A stretch of DNA of 64,000 nucleotides from an uncultured Dehalococcoidia bacterium (lineage in GTDB: Bacteria > Chloroflexota > Dehalococcoidia > Lucifugimonadales > GCA-2712585). The first letter of the stretch is position 1. Each line of letters starts with the position of its first letter. The stretch covers positions 186,001 to 250,000 of the forward strand of contig OY282371.1 of the NCBI GenBank assembly GCA_958295715.1, read 5' to 3'. Under the pieces are notes generated by a model. That model searched no databases. It saw only the letters and a program-made list of their open reading frames with translations, and was not told the origin of the DNA. Shown here piece by piece: positions 27,192 to 34,571 of this stretch. The translations under genes were made by a program, and so were the position numbers.

Positions 27192-29525
27192 GTGACCATA
27201 ACAGCAGAACCCAGGGTGGAGGGCAAGGGCGGCTACAAGGTGGTCGGAACCCGGCCCATCCGTCACGACGGACTGGAAAAAGTCACGGGGCAGGCGCGGT
27301 ACGGCGCCGACGTGCACCTCCCCGGCATGTTGCACGGCAAGGTACTGAGGAGTCCCCACGCCCACGCCCGGATAGTGTCCATAGACGCGCGGCGGGCCTT
27401 GGCCCACCCCGGCGTCGAGGCGGTCATAACCTCGGCGGAGTTCCCCCAGCCCTCGGGCAAGGTGGCCGACCTGGGCGAAGGGGCCATGATGAATCCCAAG
27501 TTCCTCAGCAACAACACCATGGCCGTCGGCAAGGTCCTGTACAAGGGGCACCCCGTCGCCGCCGTCTGCGCCGTCAGCCAGCACGTGGCCGAAGAGGCCC
27601 TCTCCCTCATAGACGTGGAGTACGAGGTCCTGCCGCCGGTCCTCAACGCCATGGACGCCATGAAGGATGACGCCCCCGTCCTCCACGAGAGGCTGTTCAC
27701 CGCCGACACGCCCTTCGTTCGCCCCGGAGGACTCCGGGATGACGACGATTCGGCCAAAGGCTCCAACGTGTCCAGCCACTTCGTATTTGAGATAGGCGAC
27801 CTTGACAAGGGGTTCGCCGAGGCCGACGTGGTCGTGGAGCGGGAGTACCGCACCAAGGCGGTGCATCAGGGGTACATTGAGCCCCACGCGGCCACGGCCA
27901 CGTGGAACAGGGACGGCAGGATAACTATATGGTGCAGTTCCCAGGGGCAGTTCGCCATGAGGGACCAAACGGCCCTTGTCCTGGGCGTGCCGGCCTCGCA
28001 AATAAAGGTGATTCCCTTGGAGATTGGCGGCGGGTTCGGCGGCAAGACGCTGATTTACCTGGAACCCGTCGCGGCCCTCCTCTCAAAGAAGACGGGGCGG
28101 CCCGTTAAAGTCGCCATGAGCCGGCAGGAGGTGTTCGAAGGCACCGGGCCAACGTCGGGTTCCTTTATGAAGGTGAAGATGGGGGCCACCAAGGAGGGAC
28201 GCCTCACGGCGGCCAAGGCCACCCTCATATATGAAGCGGGGGCCTATCCGGGCTCGCCGGTGAACCCCGGCGCCCAGTGCATGTTGGGGCCTTACGACAT
28301 CCCCAACGGGCGGGTGGAGGCCTACGACGTGGTGATAAACGCGCCCAAGGTGGCCGCCTACCGGGCCCCCGGCGCCCCGGCCGCGGCCTACGCCGCCGAA
28401 AGCGTTGTCGACGAGTTGGCGGAGAAGCTGAACATGGACCCCATCGACTTCCGCCTCCTCAACGGCGCCAAGGAGGGGACGCGGCGCATCACCGGGCCGG
28501 TGTTCCCCCGAATCGGCTACCTCGAAACCCTGCGGGCCACCAAGGACCATCCCCACTACTCGGCCCCCCTTGAGGGCGCCTACCGGGGCAGGGGCGTGGC
28601 CAGCGGGTTCTGGTTCAACGGGTCGGGGCCGTCCAGCGCCACGGCCAGCGTCGACCACGACGGCACCGTCAGCCTGCTGGAGGGGTCGCCGGATATTGGA
28701 GGAACGCGGGCGGCGGTGGCCATGCAGATGGCCGAGGTCTTGGGGCTGCCCGCCGAGGACGTCCACCCGTCCATAGGCGACACCGACTCCATAGGCTTCA
28801 CCTCCAACACCGGGGGCAGCAGCGTCGCCTTCAAGACCGGCTGGGCCTGCTACGAGGCCGCCCAGGACATCAAGAGGCAGATGATAGAGAGGGCCGCCGC
28901 CATTTGGGACGTTTCCCCCGGCGACGTGGACCTGGCCGACGGGGTGTTCCTGCACAAGTCCGACCCGGAGCTTAGGTTCACCTTCAAGGAGTTGGCGGGA
29001 TTGCTGCTGGAGACGGGCGGTCCCATCGTGGGACGCGCCGCCGTCGACCCCAGGGGGGTGGGCGGGGCCTTCGCCGCGCATGTCGTCGACGTGGAGGTGG
29101 ACCCGGAGACGGGCAAGACCCAGATCCTGCGCTACACGGCCTTGCAGGACGCGGGAACGGCCGTGCATCCCAGCTACGTCGAGGGGCAAATGCAGGGCGG
29201 CGCCGTCCAGGGCATTGGCTGGGCCCTCAACGAGGAGTATTTCTTTGACGACGACGGCAGGATGTCCAACGCCAGTTTCCTGGACTACCGTATGCCCACC
29301 AGCTTGGACCTGCCGATGATTGACACGGAGATTGTGGAGGTGCCCAACCCCGGGCATCCCTATGGCGTTAGGGGAACGGGCGAGATACCCATCGTCCCGC
29401 CCATGGCCGCCATAGCCAACGCCATTTACAAGGCCACCGGCGTCCGGATGACGCAACTGCCCATGTCCCCCGGGGCCGTCCTCGACGCCTTGGGGCGTTG
29501 CGAGGGGAAACAGGACGGAGGCTAG
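27192..29525 (+). CDS. Molybdenum hydroxylase catalytic (large) subunit, CoxL/XdhA-like
   Basis: 777-residue molybdopterin-cytosine-dinucleotide-type subunit with a GTG start. N-terminal IRHDGLEKVTGQARYGADV is characteristic. The form I CO-dehydrogenase loop AYXCSFR is absent; the corresponding loop reads AAYRAPGAPAAAYAAES, so the substrate is probably not CO but an aldehyde, purine or other heterocycle. The catalytic Glu lies in VRGTGEIPIVPP near the C-terminus. GGGFGGKT is the molybdopterin-binding glycine stretch. The MoaD-like gene begins 5 bases downstream. Confidence 0.93.
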   Translation: MTITAEPRVEGKGGYKVVGTRPIRHDGLEKVTGQARYGADVHLPGMLHGKVLRSPHAHARIVSIDARRALAHPGVEAVITSAEFPQPSGKVADLGEGAMMNPKFLSNNTMAVGKVLYKGHPVAAVCAVSQHVAEEALSLIDVEYEVLPPVLNAMDAMKDDAPVLHERLFTADTPFVRPGGLRDDDDSAKGSNVSSHFVFEIGDLDKGFAEADVVVEREYRTKAVHQGYIEPHAATATWNRDGRITIWCSSQGQFAMRDQTALVLGVPASQIKVIPLEIGGGFGGKTLIYLEPVAALLSKKTGRPVKVAMSRQEVFEGTGPTSGSFMKVKMGATKEGRLTAAKATLIYEAGAYPGSPVNPGAQCMLGPYDIPNGRVEAYDVVINAPKVAAYRAPGAPAAAYAAESVVDELAEKLNMDPIDFRLLNGAKEGTRRITGPVFPRIGYLETLRATKDHPHYSAPLEGAYRGRGVASGFWFNGSGPSSATASVDHDGTVSLLEGSPDIGGTRAAVAMQMAEVLGLPAEDVHPSIGDTDSIGFTSNTGGSSVAFKTGWACYEAAQDIKRQMIERAAAIWDVSPGDVDLADGVFLHKSDPELRFTFKELAGLLLETGGPIVGRAAVDPRGVGGAFAAHVVDVEVDPETGKTQILRYTALQDAGTAVHPSYVEGQMQGGAVQGIGWALNEEYFFDDDGRMSNASFLDYRMPTSLDLPMIDTEIVEVPNPGHPYGVRGTGEIPIVPPMAAIANAIYKATGVRMTQLPMSPGAVLDALGRCEGKQDGG

Positions 29526-29530
29526 GCGCG

Positions 29531-29824
29531 GTGGCCCGGGTGTTCATACCCACCATGCTGCAACCCGCGGCCGGGGGCGTTAAAGAGGTGAGCCTGGAGG
29601 CCCGCAACGTGCGGCAGGTTGTGCAGGGGCTGGAGGAGCGGTTCCCCGGCATCGGCCAGTGGCTCCTGGAGGACGGGAAGATTAAGCCCAACTTGGTGGT
29701 GGCCGTCGACGGCGAGACCAGCAGCATGGGCCTTCTCACCAAGGTTAGCCCCGACTCTGAGGTGCACTTCATACCCGCCATCGGCGGCGGCGCGACCACC
29801 GGATTGGGAGGAATCACGGCTTGA
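29531..29824 (+). CDS. MoaD/ThiS-family ubiquitin-like sulphur carrier
   Basis: About 97 residues from GTG 29531, beta-grasp fold, with TMLQPAAGG near the start, the VRQVVQGLEERFPG helix and VHFIPAIGGG at the end. MoaD and ThiS end in a Gly-Gly that is adenylated and thiocarboxylated; here ten residues (ATTGLGGITA) follow the IGGG, so the tail would need trimming, or the protein has another role. The upstream frame extends to 29498 but overlaps coxL heavily. Its position at the end of a molybdenum hydroxylase operon suggests a role in cofactor sulphur supply for that enzyme. Confidence 0.75.
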   Translation: MARVFIPTMLQPAAGGVKEVSLEARNVRQVVQGLEERFPGIGQWLLEDGKIKPNLVVAVDGETSSMGLLTKVSPDSEVHFIPAIGGGATTGLGGITA

Positions 29825-29850
29825 CAAGGGTGAAGGGGCTGTGGTAGAAC
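29821..29850 (+). promoter_or_regulatory. Promoter of the VOC-protein gene
   Basis: TTGACA (29821-29826, overlapping the stop codon of the MoaD-like gene), 18-base spacer, TAGAAC (29845-29850). It gives a leader of about 30 bases. Confidence 0.5.
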
Positions 29851-29886
29851 TATTGTGTTGACTAAAAGATTGGGAGGAATGAAGGA

Positions 29887-30666
29887 ATGACGACGGCAAT
29901 GAAGCACGACCCAGGCGCCTTCTGTTGGGCCGACCTGGCCACGACGGACGCGGAGGGGGCCAAGGCGTTCTACACCGGCCTCTTGGGCTGGACGCCTATC
30001 GATATGCCCGTGGGCGACACGGGGATGCTCTACTCCATGATGACCAAGGACGGCAAGAATGTCTGCGCCATGTACCAGATGACCCCCGACATGGGGCCGC
30101 ATCCCTGCTGGAACAACTACGTGTCGGTGGAGAACGCCGACGAGAGCGTGGAGAGGGCGCGGCAGCTGGGCGGAACCGTCCTAATGCCGCCCGCAGACGT
30201 TCTGGAGGCCGGCCGGATGGCCGTTCTCCAGGACCCCACCGGGGCGGTCATCAGCATATGGCAGCCCAAGGCCCACGCCGGGGCCGAGGTCATGGGCGAG
30301 TTGAACTCCCTCTGCTGGCACGAGCTTTACACCAGGGACACGGGGGCGGCCTCCGCCTTCTACTCCGGCCTCTTTGGCTGGACGGTCAAGGACAGCGCGG
30401 CGAACCCCGACGGCGCCTACACCGAGTTTTCAAATAATGGGCGCCCCATAGCCGGGATGCTGGAAATCCGGGAGGAATGGGGCGACATGCCCCCCAACTG
30501 GTCCCTCTACTTCTCCGTTGCGGACTGCGACGGCGCCCTGAAGAAGGCCGAGGAGTTGGGCGGAAGTAGGGTTATGCCGCCCATGGACATAGAGGGGATA
30601 GGCCGGTTGGTGTTCATCAAGGACCCGCAAGGGGCCTACTTCGCCGTCATCCGGCTGGCCTTCTAA
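29887..30666 (+). CDS. Two-domain VOC (glyoxalase/bleomycin-resistance fold) protein
   Basis: 259 residues made of two vicinal-oxygen-chelate domains: the first starts FCWADLATTDAEGAKAFYTGLLGW, the second LCWHELYTRDTGAASAFYSGLFGW (about residue 139). The repeated W-(A/H)-(D/E)-L and F-x-x-D-P-(T/Q)-G-A elements mark the paired beta-alpha-beta-beta-beta units; the residues D/H and E are candidate metal ligands. It resembles the group annotated as hydroxylase or glyoxalase-like in actinobacteria. The substrate is unknown. Preceded by its own promoter. Confidence 0.85.
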   Translation: MTTAMKHDPGAFCWADLATTDAEGAKAFYTGLLGWTPIDMPVGDTGMLYSMMTKDGKNVCAMYQMTPDMGPHPCWNNYVSVENADESVERARQLGGTVLMPPADVLEAGRMAVLQDPTGAVISIWQPKAHAGAEVMGELNSLCWHELYTRDTGAASAFYSGLFGWTVKDSAANPDGAYTEFSNNGRPIAGMLEIREEWGDMPPNWSLYFSVADCDGALKKAEELGGSRVMPPMDIEGIGRLVFIKDPQGAYFAVIRLAF

Positions 30667-30958
30667 CCCGCCCCCGCTGGCCCGCTGACGCCAAGGGGAA
30701 GGGAAGCCTCCCGCGTAACGTTACGCAGCGGCCTGACAAGCCTGTGTCCCGCCCTCCCCCATTCCGTCATTCCCACGCCGGCGGGAAAGGCGCGTGCCAT
30801 CCGTCCATCCGTCATTCCCGCGCCGGCGGGAATCCATCCCCCGCCTCGCGTTGCGCCGGGGCAACCGCGGCATGGCGCGTTGAGGCGCCAGCGAGCAGTT
30901 TCCTGGTCATGGCGTCAATGCCCGGCACTGCGCTAGGTCGTCCAGGGGAAGGGGAACG
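30667..30958. repeat. Gap with two dRS3-like palindromes and a 14-bp palindrome
   Basis: A perfect palindrome GCGTAACGTTACGC lies at 30713-30726, 47 bases after the VOC gene; it could be an operator or a terminator stem without a T run. dRS3-like palindromes begin at 30769 (imperfect end) and 30814. The 30836-30890 stretch carries the GTTGCGCCGGGGCAACCGCG(G/C)CATGGCGCG module that accompanies these repeats elsewhere. Confidence 0.7.
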
Positions 30959-31105
30959 CTAGAATATCCAGGCGGCGGTGCAGTTACCGATGATGAAGAT
31001 AACTAGGATGATTACGAAAATCAAGCATCCGCAACTGCAGGGGCTCCCGAATCCTAGTTCGTGACTGTCGTATCGGCCTGAGATTGTACTACCTCCTCCT
31101 CTGGC
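30959..31105 (-). pseudogene. Remnant of a small tail-anchored protein (module A)
   Basis: A 48-codon open stretch on the minus strand ends GCLIFVIILVIFIIGNCTAAWIF, closely matching the C-terminus of the gene at 31313-31510. There is no ATG, GTG or TTG before the hydrophobic part; a strong SD-like GGAGGAGGT is followed 6 bases later by ATC where a start codon would be expected. I read it as a decayed copy, or less likely a gene with a non-standard start. The DNA around it is also duplicated at 31260-31400. Confidence 0.45.
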
Positions 31106-31312
31106 TTACCTAGGCTGCCCACGGCGGCCTTGATGCGCCCTCAGTCTCTAGGCGGTGTGTGGTAATGCGGCTACTGTTCCGTGCCTTGCTCCTTCACGCA
31201 GATGTGGGGATGGACGATTGCGTGGCGTAGGTATGACAAGGCGGGCGGGCGGTTTTCCGTTCAAGGCGTCAATGTCCATCATTGTGCTAGGTACTCTGGG
31301 GGAAAGGGAACG

Positions 31313-31510
31313 CTAGAATATCCAGACCACGGCGGCAGCGCAGTTACTAGCGATGATGATGATTAGGATAATTACGAAACCCAAGCATCCTAAACAGCAG
31401 CCCCAACCTGTACGCGTGGAGGCATAATGCTGGTTTAATAGAATTGCCTTCTCCTGCTCGAAATTTAGGCGGTTGTAGATCTCCATTTCGTTTTTAGGGG
31501 TTCGTCGCAT
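31313..31510 (-). CDS. Small membrane-tailed protein (module B, 65 aa)
   Basis: Unknown family. A charged N-terminal half (MRRTPKNEMEIYNRLNFEQE) leads to a Cys-rich turn WGCCLGCLG and a C-terminal hydrophobic helix FVIILIIIIASNCAAAVVWIF that runs to the end: a C-tail-anchored layout. ATG has GAGGGAG upstream. The hydrophobic tail is repeated in module A and, more loosely, in the gene at 31572. Base composition is clearly lower in GC than the flanking chromosome. Confidence 0.5.
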   Translation of the reverse strand: MRRTPKNEMEIYNRLNFEQEKAILLNQHYASTRTGWGCCLGCLGFVIILIIIIASNCAAAVVWIF

Positions 31511-31571
31511 GGGATACTCCCTCAGTGATGGTTCCTGCTCCTGCTGGCATACTCTCGGCTTCTCACGGTTT

Positions 31572-32141
31572 CTAGGCGGCGGAACAGATATTAACGATGA
31601 TTAAGACGATGACTAAAATTACAATCCCGCGTAGTCTCAATCTAAACAGTGCCCACCCTAAACGTCCGGATGGCGCGCCCCCTCTTGGGGCATTCCCGGG
31701 CATGCCCGTCTCCTTCTGGTAGCCGTAGGCAGCAGCGAGGCCATACAGGTAGCAGATAGCTATGTTCTCGTCGTGCGGCTTGGCGGCGGCTAGAATGGCG
31801 GGAATCCACATATTAACGAGGGTTCCATAGTCAACCCCTATTTTTATCCCTTCCGTTTCTTCCCAATCCTTCATTCCACGGAGTACGGCCCCCTGGGGGT
31901 CAAGGCCATAGCTCTTCTTATAGGCCAATAGCAACGCATCGGGACTAAAGGAATCCACCCTTAACTCTGGGACGGGAAGGCTGGTTGTCGTAACGCGGTC
32001 GTCGTCTACTAGCTTTAGGCATTTTGGGCAGGTGGTCAGGCGTGGGTCGGTAACAGGATTCACTCGAACGCGGATACGCTGACGCCCGCACAGGGTCAGA
32101 CGGTCGTCCTGATACCTCACCAGGTGAACGGGAGTCTGCAT
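31572..32141 (-). CDS. Zinc-ribbon-like protein with C-terminal membrane helix (module C, 189 aa)
   Basis: Three parts can be seen. Residues 1-45 carry LCGRQ and, about 23 residues later, TTCPKCLKL, a pattern like the short zinc-binding modules at the N-terminus of various actinobacterial and phage-associated small proteins. Residues 50-135 are a soluble domain I do not recognise (LLAYKKSYGLDP, WEETEGIKIGVDYG). The C-terminus is one hydrophobic helix, GIVILVIVLIIVNICSAA, matching the tails of modules A and B. It probably sits in the membrane with its bulk in the cytoplasm. Low GC relative to the neighbourhood; likely acquired. Confidence 0.6.
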   Translation of the reverse strand: MQTPVHLVRYQDDRLTLCGRQRIRVRVNPVTDPRLTTCPKCLKLVDDDRVTTTSLPVPELRVDSFSPDALLLAYKKSYGLDPQGAVLRGMKDWEETEGIKIGVDYGTLVNMWIPAILAAAKPHDENIAICYLYGLAAAYGYQKETGMPGNAPRGGAPSGRLGWALFRLRLRGIVILVIVLIIVNICSAA

Positions 32142-32379
32142 GGTCTAGCCCAGGCTCCTCACTACCCGAAGAAGAGGATGATTAAGATTATCCTTGCCCA
32201 TCTGTCCAACCAAAGCATTGTCCTGCCCTGGCCGTGCCTTGCCCTTCACCCAGGTGGAGCAAGGGGATGGACGATTGCATGGCGCAGGTATGACGAGGCC
32301 GGCGGTGGCGCGCGTGGATGCCCGGACGGGATAGGTCCCAGTCCTCTGGCGATAGCTTAGTGAAGACGTGTGACAAAGA
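32142..32379. repeat. Duplicated segment with a further tail remnant
   Basis: The stretch GGGGATGGACGATTGC(G/A)TGGCG(T/C)AGGTATGAC(A/G)AGGC occurs at about 31208-31243 and again at about 32263-32299, showing segmental duplication across this region. On the minus strand just upstream of the 31572-32141 gene, a short frame reads RIILIILFFG then stop (near 32152-32184), looking like a fourth hydrophobic tail. No intact gene is supported here. Confidence 0.5.
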
Positions 32380-32556
32380 AGCCCCCTCTCCGACTTAGGC
32401 TTGAGACCCTCTGTCACAACGGTTCAACCCTGGGCAAGTCAGCAAAGGGGGCATGGCTGTAGAGCCTCTGCCCGCACGGATACTGACTTGCCGCGTGAAC
32501 TGGGAAGTGGGTTGAAGCGGCCCGTTGTGACCGCCTCAATCTATCAGGGGGATGCT
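32380..32556. ncRNA. Candidate rod-shaped structured RNA
   Basis: The segment folds on itself with little choice. 32413-32430 pairs with 32509-32531 (18 bp with a 5-base bulge at 32517-32521), 32433-32442 pairs with 32483-32492 (10 bp), and the apex pairs GGGCA with TGCCC and GGCT with AGCC. Outside, TTGAG/CTCAA and CCCCT/AGGGG extend the rod to about 177 bases. A 2-versus-16-base asymmetric internal loop interrupts it. The size and layout recall bacterial 6S RNA, but I see no diagnostic sequence, and the strand cannot be fixed. It could also be the folded remains of an inverted repeat of a mobile element. No ORF of substance covers it. Confidence 0.4.
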
Positions 32557-33188
32557 ACGAAGTCAAATTGCTATTCCTGGCAATAGGCGCGTTATTGCAG
32601 GGGTAGAGCGCGCGCAATCACGCAGTTCTCGTTGCAAAGGTCCTGCCAAAGGAGGGGGGCGCCTGCGCGTCATATTAAGTAACGACCCGCCAAGCCGACC
32701 GCTCCTTTTCCCCCTCCGCCATTCCCGCGAAGGCGGGAATCCATCCCCTCCCCTCCGTTGCGCCGAGGCCGATGGCGCCATGGCGCGCCCCGCCCCATTC
32801 CGTCATTCCCGCGCAGGCGGGAAGGGCGCGTGCGCCCACTTAAGTTTTGAAGAGCGTTGGTCCTGCGTTGCAGCCTTCCTGGATTCCCGCCTACGCGGGA
32901 ATGACGGATAAGAGGGCGGGAATCCATCTTCCCTCTTCTACTACGCCAAGAGAACGAGTCGAATCATGGAGGCGCTCCCCTTCCCCCTTCTTAGCGGTTA
33001 GGAGCGAGAGAAGGGTTGCCGACTAGCGACGCTCCTACGGGTGCCTTGGAATTCGGGGCGTTGGCTTTGGGATGAAGGGTTCCTAGATTCCCGCCTGCGC
33101 GGGAATGACGGAATGGGGAGCGCAGGGCGACATGACGGAGGGCGTGGTTGCGCCAGCACTCGCCATGGCGCGCGTTCCCATCCGGGCG
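32557..33188. repeat. Repeat-filled gap: four dRS3-like palindromes, one complete 98-bp composite
   Basis: Palindromes at 32721, 32805, 32883 and 33087. The block 32805-32902 is a complete MITE-like composite matching 13530-13627 in length and order. 32585-32650 contains further small stems (CAATA/TATTG) but nothing I can name. No gene is supported. Confidence 0.8.
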
Positions 33189-33232
33189 CAAGGGTAGCCT
33201 TTGGCGAGAGTGTTCGCCTGAAGCTACCCTTG
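33189..33232 (-). terminator. Two-part hairpin downstream of the amidohydrolase
   Basis: CAAGGGTAGC (33189-33198) pairs with GCTACCCTTG (33223-33232), and inside it GGCGA pairs with TCGCC around the loop GAGTGT. It lies 22 bases beyond the stop of the minus-strand amidohydrolase. There is no T run, so it may protect the 3' end or act with Rho rather than terminate alone. Confidence 0.45.
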
Positions 33233-33253
33233 GAAAGACCCGGGCTGGGCGGC

Positions 33254-34369
33254 CTAGCTGATCTGGAACATCTTGGCGCAGTTCTCGCCGGCGATGAGGA
33301 CCTTCTCCTCCTCCGGGACGCCCTCAAGAATGCGGTCCACTATCTCGCGGGACTTGGGGAAGGTGGACTCGGCGTGGGGGTAATCGGAGCCCCACATGAG
33401 GGTCTCCACGCCCACGTAGTCCCGCATCGTGATGCCGAGGTCGTCCTCCTGGAAGCTGAGGAACATGTTGCTCTTGAAGAAGTCGCTGGGCAGGGCGCCG
33501 TTCTTGTACCTGCGGGCGAACCGGTTGGGCCGCTCCTCGTACACCTTGTCCATCCGGTTCAGCAGGTAGGGCGCCCAGGCTATCTCGTACTCGGCCACGC
33601 CTATCCTGAGGTCGGGATGGTCCTCAAAGAGGCCGGAGTACAGGATGGCCGTAACGTTGTCCTTCATGTCGTATTCCTGGTTGGTGAACTCCACCAAACC
33701 CTTGTCGGTTCCAAAGGAGGGGGCGCCGCCGGGACGCCACCGGGAGGTGCCGATGTGGATGGCCAGGGGCATGTCCAACTCCTCGGCGGCCTGCCACAGG
33801 GGTTCGTACATGGGGCTGTTGTAGCGGCCAAAGACGGGACGCTGGGGAATCATGGCGCCGGCCAGCCCTATCTCCTTGGCGCGCCTTAGCTCCCTGACCC
33901 CCTCCTCCACGCTGTCAACGTTGAGCATGGCCAGACCGCGCAGGCGGTCGGGGTAGGGGGCGCAGAAGTTGGCCAGCCAGTCGTTGTAGGCGCGGAAGAC
34001 GGCGGAGAGGAGGTCGGATGAGGGGATTACCCAGGTGGTTAGGCCCATGGAGGGGAAGATGACGCCCCCCGCCACGGTGTCGAGGTCCATGTCCTTGACG
34101 TGGGCGTGGGGGTCCATGCCGCCGAGGATAACGTCCTCGTAAACGCCCTCGCTTTGGATGGTCTCGGGGGCGTCGAAGCGCCGGCCCGCCTGGGTGTTGG
34201 AGCCGACGATGCCGAACTTGATGTCACCGTCGGCGTACCACTGGTCGAACTCGCCCTCGCGCACCACGTGAGGGGCGCGGGTCCGGTATTCGGGGTCTAT
34301 GTGGTTGGTCCACAGGTCGGGTGGTTCCATGATGTGGGAGTCTGAAGACACCAGCTTGTAATCTGACAT
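33254..34369 (-). CDS. Amidohydrolase, family 2 (TIM-barrel metal-dependent hydrolase/decarboxylase)
   Basis: 371-residue cytosolic enzyme of the ACMSD/amidohydrolase-2 group. The N-terminal VSSDSHIMEPPDLW corresponds to the metal-binding start of the barrel (often DxH). LAIHIG supplies a further His, EYEIAWAPYLLNRMD follows, and WGSDYPHAESTFPKS carries the late metal/catalytic Asp. It is paralogous to the gene at 44560-45690, which shares DYKL(V/I)S-x-DSHI and GSDYPH. SD AGGAGG lies ahead of the ATG. It stands alone with its own promoter and 3' hairpin, GC-rich between AT-rich accessory DNA. The substrate is unknown; relatives act on aromatic or oxoacid carboxylates. Confidence 0.88.
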   Translation of the reverse strand: MSDYKLVSSDSHIMEPPDLWTNHIDPEYRTRAPHVVREGEFDQWYADGDIKFGIVGSNTQAGRRFDAPETIQSEGVYEDVILGGMDPHAHVKDMDLDTVAGGVIFPSMGLTTWVIPSSDLLSAVFRAYNDWLANFCAPYPDRLRGLAMLNVDSVEEGVRELRRAKEIGLAGAMIPQRPVFGRYNSPMYEPLWQAAEELDMPLAIHIGTSRWRPGGAPSFGTDKGLVEFTNQEYDMKDNVTAILYSGLFEDHPDLRIGVAEYEIAWAPYLLNRMDKVYEERPNRFARRYKNGALPSDFFKSNMFLSFQEDDLGITMRDYVGVETLMWGSDYPHAESTFPKSREIVDRILEGVPEEEKVLIAGENCAKMFQIS

Positions 34370-34446
34370 TTTAGGGCCTCCTATTCGTATAAGTGGGAGC
34401 CATCTTTGAGATGAATGCGCGATTTCAACGCGTTATGCGTCAATTT

Positions 34447-34475
34447 ATTATGGATACGCGGGGAATCTCTGTCAA
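34447..34475 (-). promoter_or_regulatory. Promoter of the amidohydrolase gene
   Basis: On the minus strand: TTGACA (perfect -35), 17-base spacer, CATAAT (5 of 6 for -10). The start would be near 34440, giving a leader of about 70 bases to the ATG at 34369. Confidence 0.7.
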
Positions 34476-34506
34476 CACGCGGCCACTTGCTGGGGTGGGG
34501 GGACTG

Positions 34507-34535
34507 CTTAGATTAGACGCCAAGACTACTATACC
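34507..34535 (+). promoter_or_regulatory. Weak candidate promoter of the defence cassette
   Basis: CTTAGA (weak -35), 17-base spacer, TATACC (4 of 6 for -10). Start would fall near 34542, just ahead of the inverted repeat. Confidence 0.3.
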
Positions 34536-34549
34536 GGGATAAACACTGA

Positions 34550-34568
34550 TACACTGAAGCTCAGTGTA
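34550..34568 (+). promoter_or_regulatory. Inverted repeat immediately before druA (operator or leader hairpin)
   Basis: TACACTGA-AGC-TCAGTGTA is a perfect 8-bp inverted repeat with a 3-base centre, ending 3 bases before the ATG at 34572. A direct half-site ACACTGAT lies just upstream (34543-34550). As DNA it could bind a dimeric regulator; as RNA it would hide the translation start region, where no SD is seen. Confidence 0.5.
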
Positions 34569-34571
34569 ACC

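Noticed and set aside
32413-32531. Integron attC site
   Set aside because: GTTCAAC in the left arm fits the R-box pattern but the right partner GTTGAAG breaks it, there is no integrase or cassette array, and the stem is too regular.
32590-32660. A tRNA-like stretch with GGGGTAGAGCGC
   Set aside because: No acceptor stem, no T-loop with GGTTCGA, and no anticodon arm can be formed.
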